Assembly: GCA_027575765.1 (NCBI GenBank)
Contig: JANBPT010001127.1
Coordinates: forward strand, 1-13,825
Source of the DNA: Tieghemiomyces parasiticus
Taxonomy: Eukaryota; Kickxellomycota; Dimargaritomycetes; Dimargaritales; Dimargaritaceae
DNA length: 13,825 nt
Direction of reading: 5' to 3'
Part shown: positions 1 through 7,084 of the stretch, in pieces
Position numbering within the stretch: position 1 is the first letter of the stretch
Layout: every line of letters begins with the position of its first letter
Made by a program: the position numbers and the translations under genes
Notes under the pieces: model-generated
The model's input: only the letters and a program-made list of their open reading frames with translations
Told to the model about the DNA's origin: nothing
Database searches by the model: none

Positions 1-1
1 G

Positions 2-166
2 AGCATCCCATCGTCTGCTACTGTGTATACCGATGTAAGCTTGTTGCCGACGGGGCTTGAGGTCACCTCTGTCCCGGTCACCCGACAAGAACGGTGGATG
101 TTTGTTCGCAAGAAGAACCATGCATCGCCTTGGCAGCTGATGGCTGGTGGCGCAGCAGTACGCTAG
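2..166 (+). CDS. Possible 3' end of a gene cut by the left edge (54 codons, unknown)
   Basis: Frame 2 is open from the first complete codon of the window to a TAG at 164-166, giving 54 residues. The peptide reads like ordinary protein rather than low complexity, with a basic/aromatic stretch RQERWMFVRKKN followed by SPWQLMAGG and a final Arg. The pattern of a strand ending in W-M-F, a short polar turn and then P-W-Q-L is loosely like the last two strands of Tim44/Mba1-type folds, but that is only an impression. An upstream exon or start lies outside the window. A GTAAGC at 36-41 could be a splice donor, in which case the tail after it would not be coding. No clear AATAAA follows. It could also be a chance open frame, since 54 codons is short at this base composition. 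Confidence 0.35.
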   Translation, partial: SIPSSATVYTDVSLLPTGLEVTSVPVTRQERWMFVRKKNHASPWQLMAGGAAVR

Positions 167-594
167 AAGAAGCCAGGAAAAGGATAACGACGCCAGGGGA
201 CGGTGGTTGGACCATGGGAACCGAGATGAGGTGTCGGTGCAATGCACGCTGCAATGTCGGTGGATGGGTTCCACGGACATCTAGAGAGAATGAGGCCAAT
301 TGAGGTACACCAGAGGTTATCCAACCCTCATATTCCGCCACAGCTCTTGAGGGCTCCTGTAATCAACGAGTGACCGCCATAGTTGACCAGCCTAACTTGA
401 TTCATCTAACCCCGTCTCCGCATGCTCCCTATCTTGCGACTGGTGTATAGAGAATGACGGTGACAGGGCTGCACCTTCAATAAGCTAAAGGTCTAGTGGG
501 TACGTGGCTAAACTTGTCAATACCAACTCTGTCGTATATATTTAAACACTTGAAGCCAGTAGGGTAGGCCTTAGAGAGACTGCTTCTTTAGTGG
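167..594. other. Intergenic, no supported gene
   Basis: I see no convincing reading frame or RNA gene here. The small frames on both strands start at odd places and have no recognisable protein character. An AT-rich element at 535-545 (TATATATTTAAA-like) could be a TATA-type or 3'-processing element. On the minus strand it lies just past the end of the candidate small gene at 595-1001. Confidence 0.5.
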
Positions 595-1001
595 CTACGG
601 CCATTGCCCCTGTGCCAAGCTAGGTCCATGGAATGGCGACTGGCTAGTTACAAGTAAATCGAATTCGGAGAAGCGGCCGGGCCGTGTCAATATGCTGCTG
701 CCAAAAACGATTAGCCCTCCGGAAAGGAAGTGTAGGTTTAGGAAGCTGTAGCATATTGCGGGGACACGCGATAATGGTATAATTCCGGAGTGTAGTAGGT
801 AAAATAACCATGTACAATGGTCCTGGTCTGAAATAGTTGGAGCATGAAGTATAGAAGGGTAAGATGACAAATATTTAGCATGGCAAGTAGGAGAAGGACA
901 CCCCCCAGGGCCATACCTGACTTCGTAAGCCGTTGTCGTAGCCTAAAGCCTCCGCCGCCTGAGCCATTTCCCAAGTGAGGCCAACCGGCTGTCGTTGCCA
1001 T
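595..1001 (-). CDS. Candidate small hydrophobic protein, possibly one-intron gene (weak)
   Basis: An ATG at 1001-999 opens a minus-strand frame of 87 codons. Unspliced, it includes a hydrophobic run (GMALGGVLLLLAMLNICHL) that could span a membrane. That same region also looks like an intron: donor GTATGG at 916-911, a GCTAAAT branch-like site, a pyrimidine-rich run, and TTTCAG ending at 828. Removing 828-916 (89 nt) joins 1001-917 to 827-595 in frame, for 318 nt including a TAG at 597-595. This would give 105 residues with a second hydrophobic stretch around ICYSFLNLHFLSGGLIVFG. I recognise no family. Codon use is less GC-biased than in the neighbouring genes, which argues against a real gene. 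The clean splice-compatible frame is the only positive evidence. Confidence 0.18.
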
Positions 1002-1851
1002 CCCAAGCGATGCAACCCGGCCTTGAGGGCTGCGCCGTTTAGCACACTGATTACTGGAGGGTCTATCTCTCTATCCCCACGGTGGCCTCATCCTTCCATC
1101 CCCTTCATTACCCAAACCGGGTGCCACCTTCTATTCTTTCAGGGCCTTCTCTTCTTTATTTCTGATCTGATGGCTGCCTAGCCGCCCCTCCATTTCCTGC
1201 CAGCGCCTGGCCCTGCCACGGCCTGTTGTCCTAGTTTTCCTAGCCTAGGCCAAATAGTTACTACGAATGATGCCGGCTGTTATTGAGGTATAAGATACCT
1301 AATGGCTGCTATTTAATAAAACGACGGCTATCACCCATTCTACAATCCACACCCCCGGTTAAAAGTTTAAGCGCCTGTTCGTTATATTTAGTAAGGTTAC
1401 TCCTACCACAGTAACCCATGGTTTGGAGCGCCCAGATACGCTTTCGGCTGGTGCTCACCTGTGACCGCCAGGTCATCTCCCGATCCCAAATCCATAGCAC
1501 CTTAGTGGGTTTTAAGCTGAGCTGTGACCGCCATAAGAAATCCCAGGGGCGAGCTCTACCTCGGGACTGCTCATCATTCGTGAGTATGCGGCCTGGTATA
1601 TAGGATTCTAGACTGGAGAGAAGGGGGATCTGGCTGTTCTCGAACTGTCCGGGTCGTTTCAGTTCCAACATTCTCATTAATAAAACAGAAACAACACTAA
1701 ACATGTGGCCGACGGTTCTGACCCTGCCCAGCAATACCAATAACATGTTAGTGTGCCAAACGGATAAATAATATACACGGTCAGAGGGGAAAAAACAAAC
1801 ATACACAAAGAAGTCATCAACCACGGCATCAAACTACCCAGCCGAATACTC
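1002..1851. other. Intergenic / NPR2 3' flank, no supported gene
   Basis: This stretch holds the downstream flank of NPR2. It contains a 12-base direct repeat CTGTGACCGCCA at 1459-1470 and 1522-1533, and plus-strand AATAAA strings at 1315-1320 and 1679-1684. An AT-rich patch at 1764-1775 reads ATATTATTTATCC on the minus strand and may serve NPR2 3'-end formation. A minus-strand frame of 171 codons (1824-1309) has no family resemblance and lies where the NPR2 3' UTR is expected, so I do not call it a gene. Confidence 0.5.
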
Positions 1852-3234
1852 TCACTTGTGGATGATGTGTAGGTTGCGGTCCTGGCGACAGTAATCTTCA
1901 AGGTCGGTCTCGCTGATATTGAGTTGGGTGCAGATCGCGTCCATATGGTACTTGCCACTGAAGAACCGGGCGACGTTGACGGGGAAGCACGGGGCGGGCT
2001 GGAAGGAGATCGGATACTTGTGGATGCGGTAGATAAGTTTCTTGACGAGGCCAAAGGTGATGAACCGCCGCACGTCTAGGCTCGTGGCCGCCACATTGGC
2101 CTTCTCCATCCACCGGCTGAGGGTCACGCCAGGCTTCAGGCGGAAGTAGAGCCGGATCGTATCAGCAAAGGCTACGGGACGGGCGTCCGGGAGACTGACA
2201 AAAGCAACAAATTCCTCGGGGCTGACAGTCTTGCGAATGGTGTCAACAATGTCGGGTAGCGGACAGTACACGTTGGTGAACTTAAGAATGTCAACCACTG
2301 CGACGCATTCATAGTAGAGGAGGTGTTGGACGCATGATCGAACGAGCTCCAGGTCAATGTCGCAGCGCTCGGCAATCTTCTTGACGTGGTCAACACCATT
2401 AATGTGCTCCAGCACCCGCACGAGTGTCATGTCCCACATGTTATCGACCACGCGTGCCAGATCAGACATGAGCACGGGGACCTCGTGGTCGTGGATGTAG
2501 GGCGGGTCCGGGAGGATGGGGAATAGTTTGAGATTGAGGTTGAACCAGGGTTCATAGACAATGCGACTCTCGTTGAAGTGGTTGAGATCCTTGTAGAGCT
2601 GGGTGAGGATGTCACCCAGGTGACGTTTCTGGTCGCCAGCGCGGAGGAAGGCAATCCCGTGCTCCATCTGCTCGAGAAGCTCAGCGATCTTCTTGATGAC
2701 GGGCTCGTAGCAAGCGGTCTGGTCGGTGCGTCGAAATACGAAGGCGCAGTTGAAGGTGAGCTCGTTACGCTGGTACTGCTCACCGCGGATGGCGACGGGG
2801 TACCCCAGGATCTTAAATTGATCGGTGTAGAAAGTGATCAGCTTGCGTTTCAGTTCGGGCTGCGGAATGATGAAGTCGGAGCCTAGTTGGAAAAGGGAGA
2901 GTACCTTGCGTTGGTCGGAAGGGTAGGGAGCGGCCGGGGGCGGTCGAATGGAGGGTTTACCCGGCTCGTCCGGGCTGGTATGCCCCGATCGACCGGTTTT
3001 TTCGAAGGGCGGGTAGGTCGGACCGACGACAGGTGCAGGGCCAGTTGAGGAGGCCGCCAGCGTGACCTTCGCCGTCGTATCTGGCTGCGTGGGCGTGTGG
3101 GCACAGGGCGCCGACTGGCCCGTCACGAAGCCTTCAGGGACCTCGTAGCGGACCACGGGCCCGACGTCGATATCGAACTCGGCATAAAAGATGCAGAGGA
3201 TCTGCGGGAACCCAGGGAAGGTGGGTTTTTCCAT
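1852..3234 (-). CDS. NPR2: Npr2 (nitrogen permease regulator 2 / NPRL2), TORC1-inhibiting SEACIT/GATOR1 subunit
   Basis: This is a full-length, intronless 460-residue member of the NPR2 family. In yeast and animals Npr2 works with Npr3 and Iml1/DEPDC5 at the vacuole or lysosome as a GTPase-activating complex for the Gtr1/RagA-type GTPase, damping TORC1 when amino acids are short. The N-terminal longin-type domain begins at FPQILCIFYAEF (residues 9-20) with VPEGF (32-36), then FIIPQPELKRKLITF (121-135), YPVAI (145-149) and RNELTFNCAFVF (156-167). Arg156 in YQRN (154-157) aligns with the human Nprl2 arginine finger (Arg78). The C-terminal winged-helix-like half includes LVRSCVQHLLYYE (298-310), NVYCPLPDIV (321-330), FGLVKKLIYRIHKYP (394-408) and the closing DRNLHIIHK. 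A Pro/Ser/Thr-rich insertion spans about residues 38-108. I chose the ATG at 3234-3232 because the further upstream in-frame start is only TTG, and this ATG sits directly before the conserved N-terminus. Transcription is divergent from the golgin gene. Confidence 0.95.
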   Translation of the reverse strand: MEKPTFPGFPQILCIFYAEFDIDVGPVVRYEVPEGFVTGQSAPCAHTPTQPDTTAKVTLAASSTGPAPVVGPTYPPFEKTGRSGHTSPDEPGKPSIRPPPAAPYPSDQRKVLSLFQLGSDFIIPQPELKRKLITFYTDQFKILGYPVAIRGEQYQRNELTFNCAFVFRRTDQTACYEPVIKKIAELLEQMEHGIAFLRAGDQKRHLGDILTQLYKDLNHFNESRIVYEPWFNLNLKLFPILPDPPYIHDHEVPVLMSDLARVVDNMWDMTLVRVLEHINGVDHVKKIAERCDIDLELVRSCVQHLLYYECVAVVDILKFTNVYCPLPDIVDTIRKTVSPEEFVAFVSLPDARPVAFADTIRLYFRLKPGVTLSRWMEKANVAATSLDVRRFITFGLVKKLIYRIHKYPISFQPAPCFPVNVARFFSGKYHMDAICTQLNISETDLEDYCRQDRNLHIIHK

Positions 3235-3361
3235 GTGGGAAGACCGGTCGAGGGTTTGAGTGGGCAAGCGAGGAGCAGGGAAGGCAGGAATGATGGCGAA
3301 TTGCTGAGGAAAGAGCTGGTGCGGTTATGCCCTGACGGGAATGCGGATTCTCCGTGGTAAA

Positions 3362-3366
3362 CCAAT
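3362..3366 (+). promoter_or_regulatory. CCAAT box
   Basis: ACCAATGG is a canonical CCAAT core on the plus strand, 128 bp upstream of the NPR2 start codon and about 270 bp upstream of the golgin start. Fungal Hap/NF-Y complexes bind such sites in either orientation. A five-base match also occurs by chance, so this is supportive only. Confidence 0.35.
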
Positions 3367-3496
3367 GGGGGATTGCTTGCTCCCTGTCTCAACTACGAGA
3401 ACAATTCAGCAAGTAGTATTGGGGAGGGAGCTCGCCCACTGACCCCAGGAGGGAGGGGTGGGGGGCTTCACTTGCAGCTTGGCCACCTGGACTACT

Positions 3497-3514
3497 CTCG
3501 ACGTCAACGTCGAG
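3497..3514. promoter_or_regulatory. 18-bp inverted repeat with CRE-like ACGTCA core
   Basis: The sequence CTCGACGTCAACGTCGAG is an 8-bp perfect inverted repeat around a 2-bp centre. It contains GACGTCA, seven of the eight bases of the CRE/ATF site, and two ACGT cores. Such dyads are typical binding sites of dimeric bZIP factors. It lies mid-way in the divergent promoter, about 120 bp from the golgin start and 260 bp from the NPR2 start. Confidence 0.45.
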
Positions 3515-3589
3515 GTCATCGCCTTCGAGCCGCCCAATCCACCCGTGATCCCCTTAGGCAAGTGACCATTGTGCCTTCGTCTAGTCTCA

Positions 3590-3596
3590 TATTTAA
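3590..3596 (+). promoter_or_regulatory. TATA-like element before the golgin gene
   Basis: TATTTAA lies 39 bp upstream of the golgin ATG in otherwise GC-rich sequence. It could be a TATA-type element giving a very short 5' UTR. The match is weak and the element is close to the start codon. Confidence 0.25.
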
Positions 3597-3634
3597 CCCT
3601 TTCTAACCGCGCCACTGAGCCCTCCTATACCGCG

Positions 3635-6132
3635 ATGGCCACCGAACGGCCGCCCAAATCGGGCAAGAATCTGACTTCACAGCAGCGCATCGGTGTTCTC
3701 CAGGAGCAGCTCAAGAAGGCTGGCGGGCATCTCCGCGAGCTCACCGAGGAGAATGACCAGTTGTCAGACAAGCTTGAGGCCCTCCAGGTCGAGAAGCAAG
3801 GCTTAGCCGACACGAATTCCAAACTCGCCAGTGAGCTCGAGGCCTGGAAGACCAAGGCCCAAACTGCCGAGACCGGACCTACCCTGAAGGCAGCTTCGAC
3901 GACCGAACCCACGGAGGAACTTATGGCCGCCGTTGACCGTTTAGAAGGAGGCCTTTGGAGTTTATCCGCCGACTCCCATGATGGCCTTAACGGACACAGT
4001 ACGGCGGACCCCGCTATCCGTCCGGGATTAAGCCAGCGGCTCGAAGAGATGCAGAACTTGGTGAGCCAGTTGGCCATAGCCAAGAAGATCGCCCAGAGTG
4101 CCCAGCATGAGCCCAATAGCAACGTCGAAGGGGCCGCTCCAACCTCCTCCGATGACGCCCACCGGGCTGAAATCAATCGTCTGAAGGCGGAGAGCGAACG
4201 TGAACATACCGAGCTAATGGCCCAGGTCTGCCGTGCCTTGGCCGTCCTAAACGACCTTGCGACCGAACCCGTGACCGAGTCTCGGATCCGTGAGGTGGCC
4301 GGGAATAACTTGGACGCCGCCGTGATCCGGGCTCTTTTGGCCACGAGTAAAACGCTGCTCGCTCACCTCAGCGACCAGAGCCAGCAAGTAACCGCCGCCG
4401 AGACTGCCCTCACCGTACTCCGGACCCAGCATACCGCCCTAGAGACCGACAAGGCCACCCTTAGCGAGGAATACCAGACCCTGTTGGGAAAGCTAGGCAG
4501 CATGAAGGACGTGCTGTCAGCCAAGCTCCAGAGCGAGAACCGGGACCTTAAGCAGGCCCGTAGCGACCTGGAGCTGGCGCAACGGCGTGTAGCCGAAGCG
4601 GACATGCGCGCTGCGGACCGTGAGGCAGAGCACCAGCGCGTCCTGGAGACCCTGACCATGGTCCGTACCGAGTTACTAGCCACCCAGCACCAAGTCGAAG
4701 CCGCCGATGCGGAACTGGCTGAGTCGGCTGAGGCCCACGCACTCCAGCTGGCCGGGCTACAGACGGCGAAGACAGGTCTGGAAACCCAGCTGCAGCGCGC
4801 CCAGCAAGACCACCTATGGTTGGAGCGGAACCTGGAAGAGGCCCGGCAGACTGCCGAGGACCTGCGAGGGCGGCTGTTCACACGCGAACAGGAGGCGGAG
4901 CGGCACCTGGAGGCCGAAGCAACGTGGAACCTTGAGAAAGCGTCATACATCAAGACGGTGCGGAATCTGCAGTCGGCACTCCAGGACCTTCAGAGCGGTA
5001 AGTGCCCGGACCAGCCGCCCAGTATTTGGAGTGCTTGTCAACCCCCGATTCGGCGGTAGATGAGGCTTACATGTTATCCCTACTCATCCGTACATCCCCA
5101 TCCCTGTACCATTGTTTTCCATGGAACCTGCCCCCCTAGAGAAAGACGACGAGGCCGAGGCCGTTCTGGAACGGGTGCGCAGCGACTTGGACCGCGCCCA
5201 CCGTGAGCTCGGCGTATACAAAGAGCGCGTGTCAATCTTGGAGGTAAGAAATACAAGGCCGCCGGGCCAGATACTTTACCAACCCACTTCTCTCCACCCG
5301 ATGCCTCTTAACGACTAGCCTCCCCCCTCTCTCCCCGCGCATCATCGTGATTTCCTTCGAAATCCAGCACCAGCAACACGAAGCCCAGAACGACCTAAAG
5401 GCCCTGCCGTCTGTCCGGCGAGAGGCCGAGCAGCAGGGTCAGCTCATCGGCAAACTAAAGCACGAAGGTAAGTCCGGCGAGTCCAACCGCATGGGTACGC
5501 AAGTTCACTCATGCCCCCCCCGTCACTTTGGAGGTAAGCATCAATGGACATCTCCCCACCAGCAACTCACTGACAGCTCTTCATTCTGCCTACCCATCTT
5601 CCCACAGCTTCCGTACTCAAGGCCAACCTGGCCGAAAGCATGAAGAAGCTCCGCGAGTTCAACAACTACGACAACGTGGACCGGTAGGTGCCCATTGCCT
5701 GCCCCCATCCCTGCTTATGGCACCCTGGCGTAGGGAGGGAGGAACTCTTGCACCAAGCCCTCGCCGTCCCACACCAGTACTAATCCAGGCCACCGCCCAT
5801 CGACCCCCCTAACCTCGGCCTCCCACGGCAGCCGCATTATCACCAACCTCATCGTGACCTTCTTGGAGCTTCCCTACGGTGACGCCAAACGCTTCGAAAT
5901 CCTGCAGCTCATGAGCAATATCCTCAAGTTCACCAGCGAGCAGCAGGAAAAGGTCGGACTCATACGAAGGTCGGCCCGACCACCACCGACTGAAAGCGAA
6001 CGAGGCGACCAGGACGAAGAGAGCTTTTCAGATCGATGGATCTCGTTCCTGCTGCGCGAGTCCAACGTCGATCGGGAGCGCCGCCGTTCAGAGACGGGGA
6101 CCCCCACGTCGCCAGGGGCCGCAGTGCCGTAA
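3635..6132 (+). CDS. RUD3: Rud3/GMAP-210-type golgin with C-terminal GRAB domain, five exons
   Basis: My gene model joins 3635-4997, 5140-5243, 5368-5467, 5608-5683 and 5832-6132, which is 1944 nt and 647 residues ending in TAA. Residues from about 15 to 545 are rich in Glu, Gln, Ala and Leu with heptad spacing (for example LTEENDQLSDKLEALQ), a long parallel coiled coil. The C-terminal part carries the GRAB signature: NNYDNVDRRIITNLIVTFLE (about 540-559), then LPYGDAKRFEILQLMSNIL and SEQQEKVGL. This is followed by the DRWISFLLRE helix usual after GRAB in fungal Rud3 proteins. In yeast and animals GRAB binds Arf1-GTP, placing the golgin on early Golgi membranes as a vesicle tether. The exon joins restore this motif exactly. 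The ATG at 3635 is the first in frame, with GCG before it and G at +4; the open frame upstream of it starts only at a TTG. A GRIP domain is absent, separating it from Imh1-type golgins. Confidence 0.92.
4998..5139 (+). other. Golgin intron 1 (142 nt, phase 1)
   Basis: The donor is GTAAGT at 4998-5003 and the acceptor is CCCCCTAG ending at 5139. Joining G (4997) to AG (5140-5141) makes a Glu codon and leads into KDDEAEAVLERV, continuing the coiled coil. Without splicing, the frame would stop at 5057-5059. Confidence 0.85.
5244..5367 (+). other. Golgin intron 2 (124 nt, phase 0)
   Basis: The donor GTAAGA follows a Glu codon after ERVSILE. The acceptor is AATCCAG ending at 5367, with a TTAAC branch-like site near 5308-5312 and a pyrimidine-rich run after it. 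A second CAG at 5371-5373 is an alternative acceptor that would drop two residues (HQ) without a frame change. Confidence 0.75.
5468..5607 (+). other. Golgin intron 3 (140 nt, phase 1)
   Basis: The donor is GTAAGT at 5468-5473. A CTGAC branch site lies near 5569-5573, followed by a pyrimidine-rich tract and CCCACAG ending at 5607. Splicing joins G to CT to make Ala and continues as SVLKANLAESMKKLREF. Confidence 0.88.
5684..5831 (+). other. Golgin intron 4 (148 nt, phase 2), splits the GRAB motif
   Basis: The donor is GTAGGT at 5684-5689, a CTAAC branch site lies near 5810-5814, and the acceptor is CACGGCAG ending at 5831. The split codon CG|C restores Arg and yields the uninterrupted GRAB sequence NVDRRIITNL, which strongly supports both splice sites. 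Confidence 0.9.
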
Positions 6133-6135
6133 TGT

Positions 6136-6141
6136 AATAAA
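6136..6141 (+). terminator. Polyadenylation signal of the golgin gene
   Basis: AATAAA begins three bases after the TAA stop codon, which would give a very short 3' UTR. It is a canonical hexamer in the right strand and place. The actual cleavage site cannot be read from sequence. Confidence 0.5.
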
Positions 6142-6441
6142 ACAGGTGGTTCACTGCAGCGGCCACGCGGCCCTCTTGGCATGTGGGTGACGGCACCAGT
6201 TGGGGATGCAGGTAGCTAGGGTAAGCATTGGGGAGAATTAGCGTACTGCCGGGTTGTTTCTGCACCTCTTGACAGAGCGGCCGCTAGGATGAACCTGACT
6301 TCCTACGACCGCCTACCCAGAAGCCGTGCTGTCTCTGTGACCACACTTCCCACTCAACCCTGGGGTAAAGCCCATTCGGACCCGGAAGTCTATCTCCTAC
6401 CCTCAGGGCCTGCTCGCACTTTGTTAGTTGAAACAATTGAT

Positions 6442-6456
6442 ATTGGCCATTGGCCA
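6442..6456 (-). promoter_or_regulatory. Tandem inverted CCAAT boxes
   Basis: Two abutting copies of ATTGGCC, read on the minus strand as GGCCAAT, occur seven bases apart. GGCCAAT is a strong CCAAT-box context. They lie about 640 bp upstream of the large gene's ATG, which is far for a core element, so the target gene is uncertain. Confidence 0.3.
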
Positions 6457-7043
6457 GCGGCGGGGTCCGGCTGCTTTATATTTACTAATAAACCCAATAT
6501 CCCAATACCTTGCTCCTGAAACCTACATTCTGGTCGAACGGATCGGTAATTATTTTTTTCTATTTAGTTTTTGGTAGAATTGGAGGGGGAGACCGCCTGA
6601 AACTACCAAATCAGAAGAGTCGATGCATAGCGCCCCGGCAGGTTTGGCATACCAGTGCGGGGTAGTCCGTTTGTTCCTTATGAGTTGCCTTATCCGGCCG
6701 ACCCTCACTGCAGTTGGCCACAGTCAAAATCCTTTGCCTTCAGCGCTCGTCCACTAACCTCCCGCCTCCCAGCCTGGCTTGCTTGAACATGCTGGTTAGG
6801 TCATAAACCACTCGCCACCGGGCCGGCGGTAAACCGCACCATGGGGCCTGCGCTAACTGGACCGGGAAAGGCCGGGCGGAGTTTAGACTAGCCCCTCGAC
6901 CCCCGAGTAGGCACTTGGGCCCCCTCATGCGCCTTCCACTCCCCTCCTCAACCGTTATTATCCTCCACGTTTCCACTTTTCGTTATACCCCAGCCTGCCC
7001 CTCATTTATCCTCACCTACCGGATCCCCGTCTCTCTCTGTCCT

Positions 7044-7048
7044 ATTGG
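7044..7048 (-). promoter_or_regulatory. Inverted CCAAT box next to GC-rich motif, before the large gene
   Basis: CCTATTGGCGCCGCCCC carries an inverted CCAAT core joined to a GC-box-like CCGCCCC. It sits inside a CT-rich stretch only 37 bp upstream of the ATG at 7085. CT-rich tracts just before the transcript start are common in fungal promoters. Confidence 0.3.
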
Positions 7049-7084
7049 CGCCGCCCCTCTCTCTGCACCCACCTGTCCGTCTAC

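Larger units (their letters stand above)
3235..3634. promoter_or_regulatory. Divergent promoter region between NPR2 and the Rud3-type golgin
   Basis: These 400 bp separate two head-to-head start codons and must carry the 5' UTRs and promoters of both genes. Visible elements are a CCAAT box at 3362-3366, a G-rich/C-rich tract around 3421-3470, an 18-bp dyad at 3497-3514 and a TATTTAA element at 3590-3596. No coding frame in this stretch is credible. The assignment as a bidirectional promoter follows from gene orientation; actual transcription starts cannot be read from sequence. Confidence 0.65.
6142..7084. other. Intergenic region upstream of the large orphan gene
   Basis: This region has no supported gene. 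A 76-codon frame at 6289-6519 starts with ATG but shows no protein family character. Visible signals are a NotI-type palindrome GCGGCCGC near 6277, a tandem ATTGGCC at 6442-6456, a TTTATATTTA patch near 6475-6484 followed by AATAAA at 6487-6492, a T-rich run ending in TAG at 6549-6566, and a CT-rich tract from about 7029 to the start codon. The last 100 bp probably contain the core promoter and 5' UTR of the next gene. Confidence 0.5.

Noticed and set aside
592..620. GGCTACGGCCATTG resembling the start of 5S rRNA
   Set aside because: Only the first dozen bases match. The internal control region and the complementary 3' end of a 5S gene are missing.
1309..1824. 171-codon minus-strand frame downstream of NPR2
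   Set aside because: It has no family resemblance, its codon use is unlike the real genes, and it lies in the expected NPR2 3' UTR.
3235..3267. N-terminal extension of Npr2 by 11 residues
   Set aside because: The upstream start is a TTG. The ATG at 3234 lies directly before the conserved N-terminus and is a much better start.
3625..4953. Long antisense frames (239 and 196 codons) opposite golgin exon 1
   Set aside because: They are by-products of GC-rich, Glu/Gln/Leu coiled-coil codons. Their products are Ser/Arg/Trp-rich nonsense, and the sense strand is clearly coding.
6289..6519. 76-codon plus-strand frame between the golgin and the large gene
   Set aside because: It starts with ATG but shows no domain, no coding bias and no clear promoter spacing.
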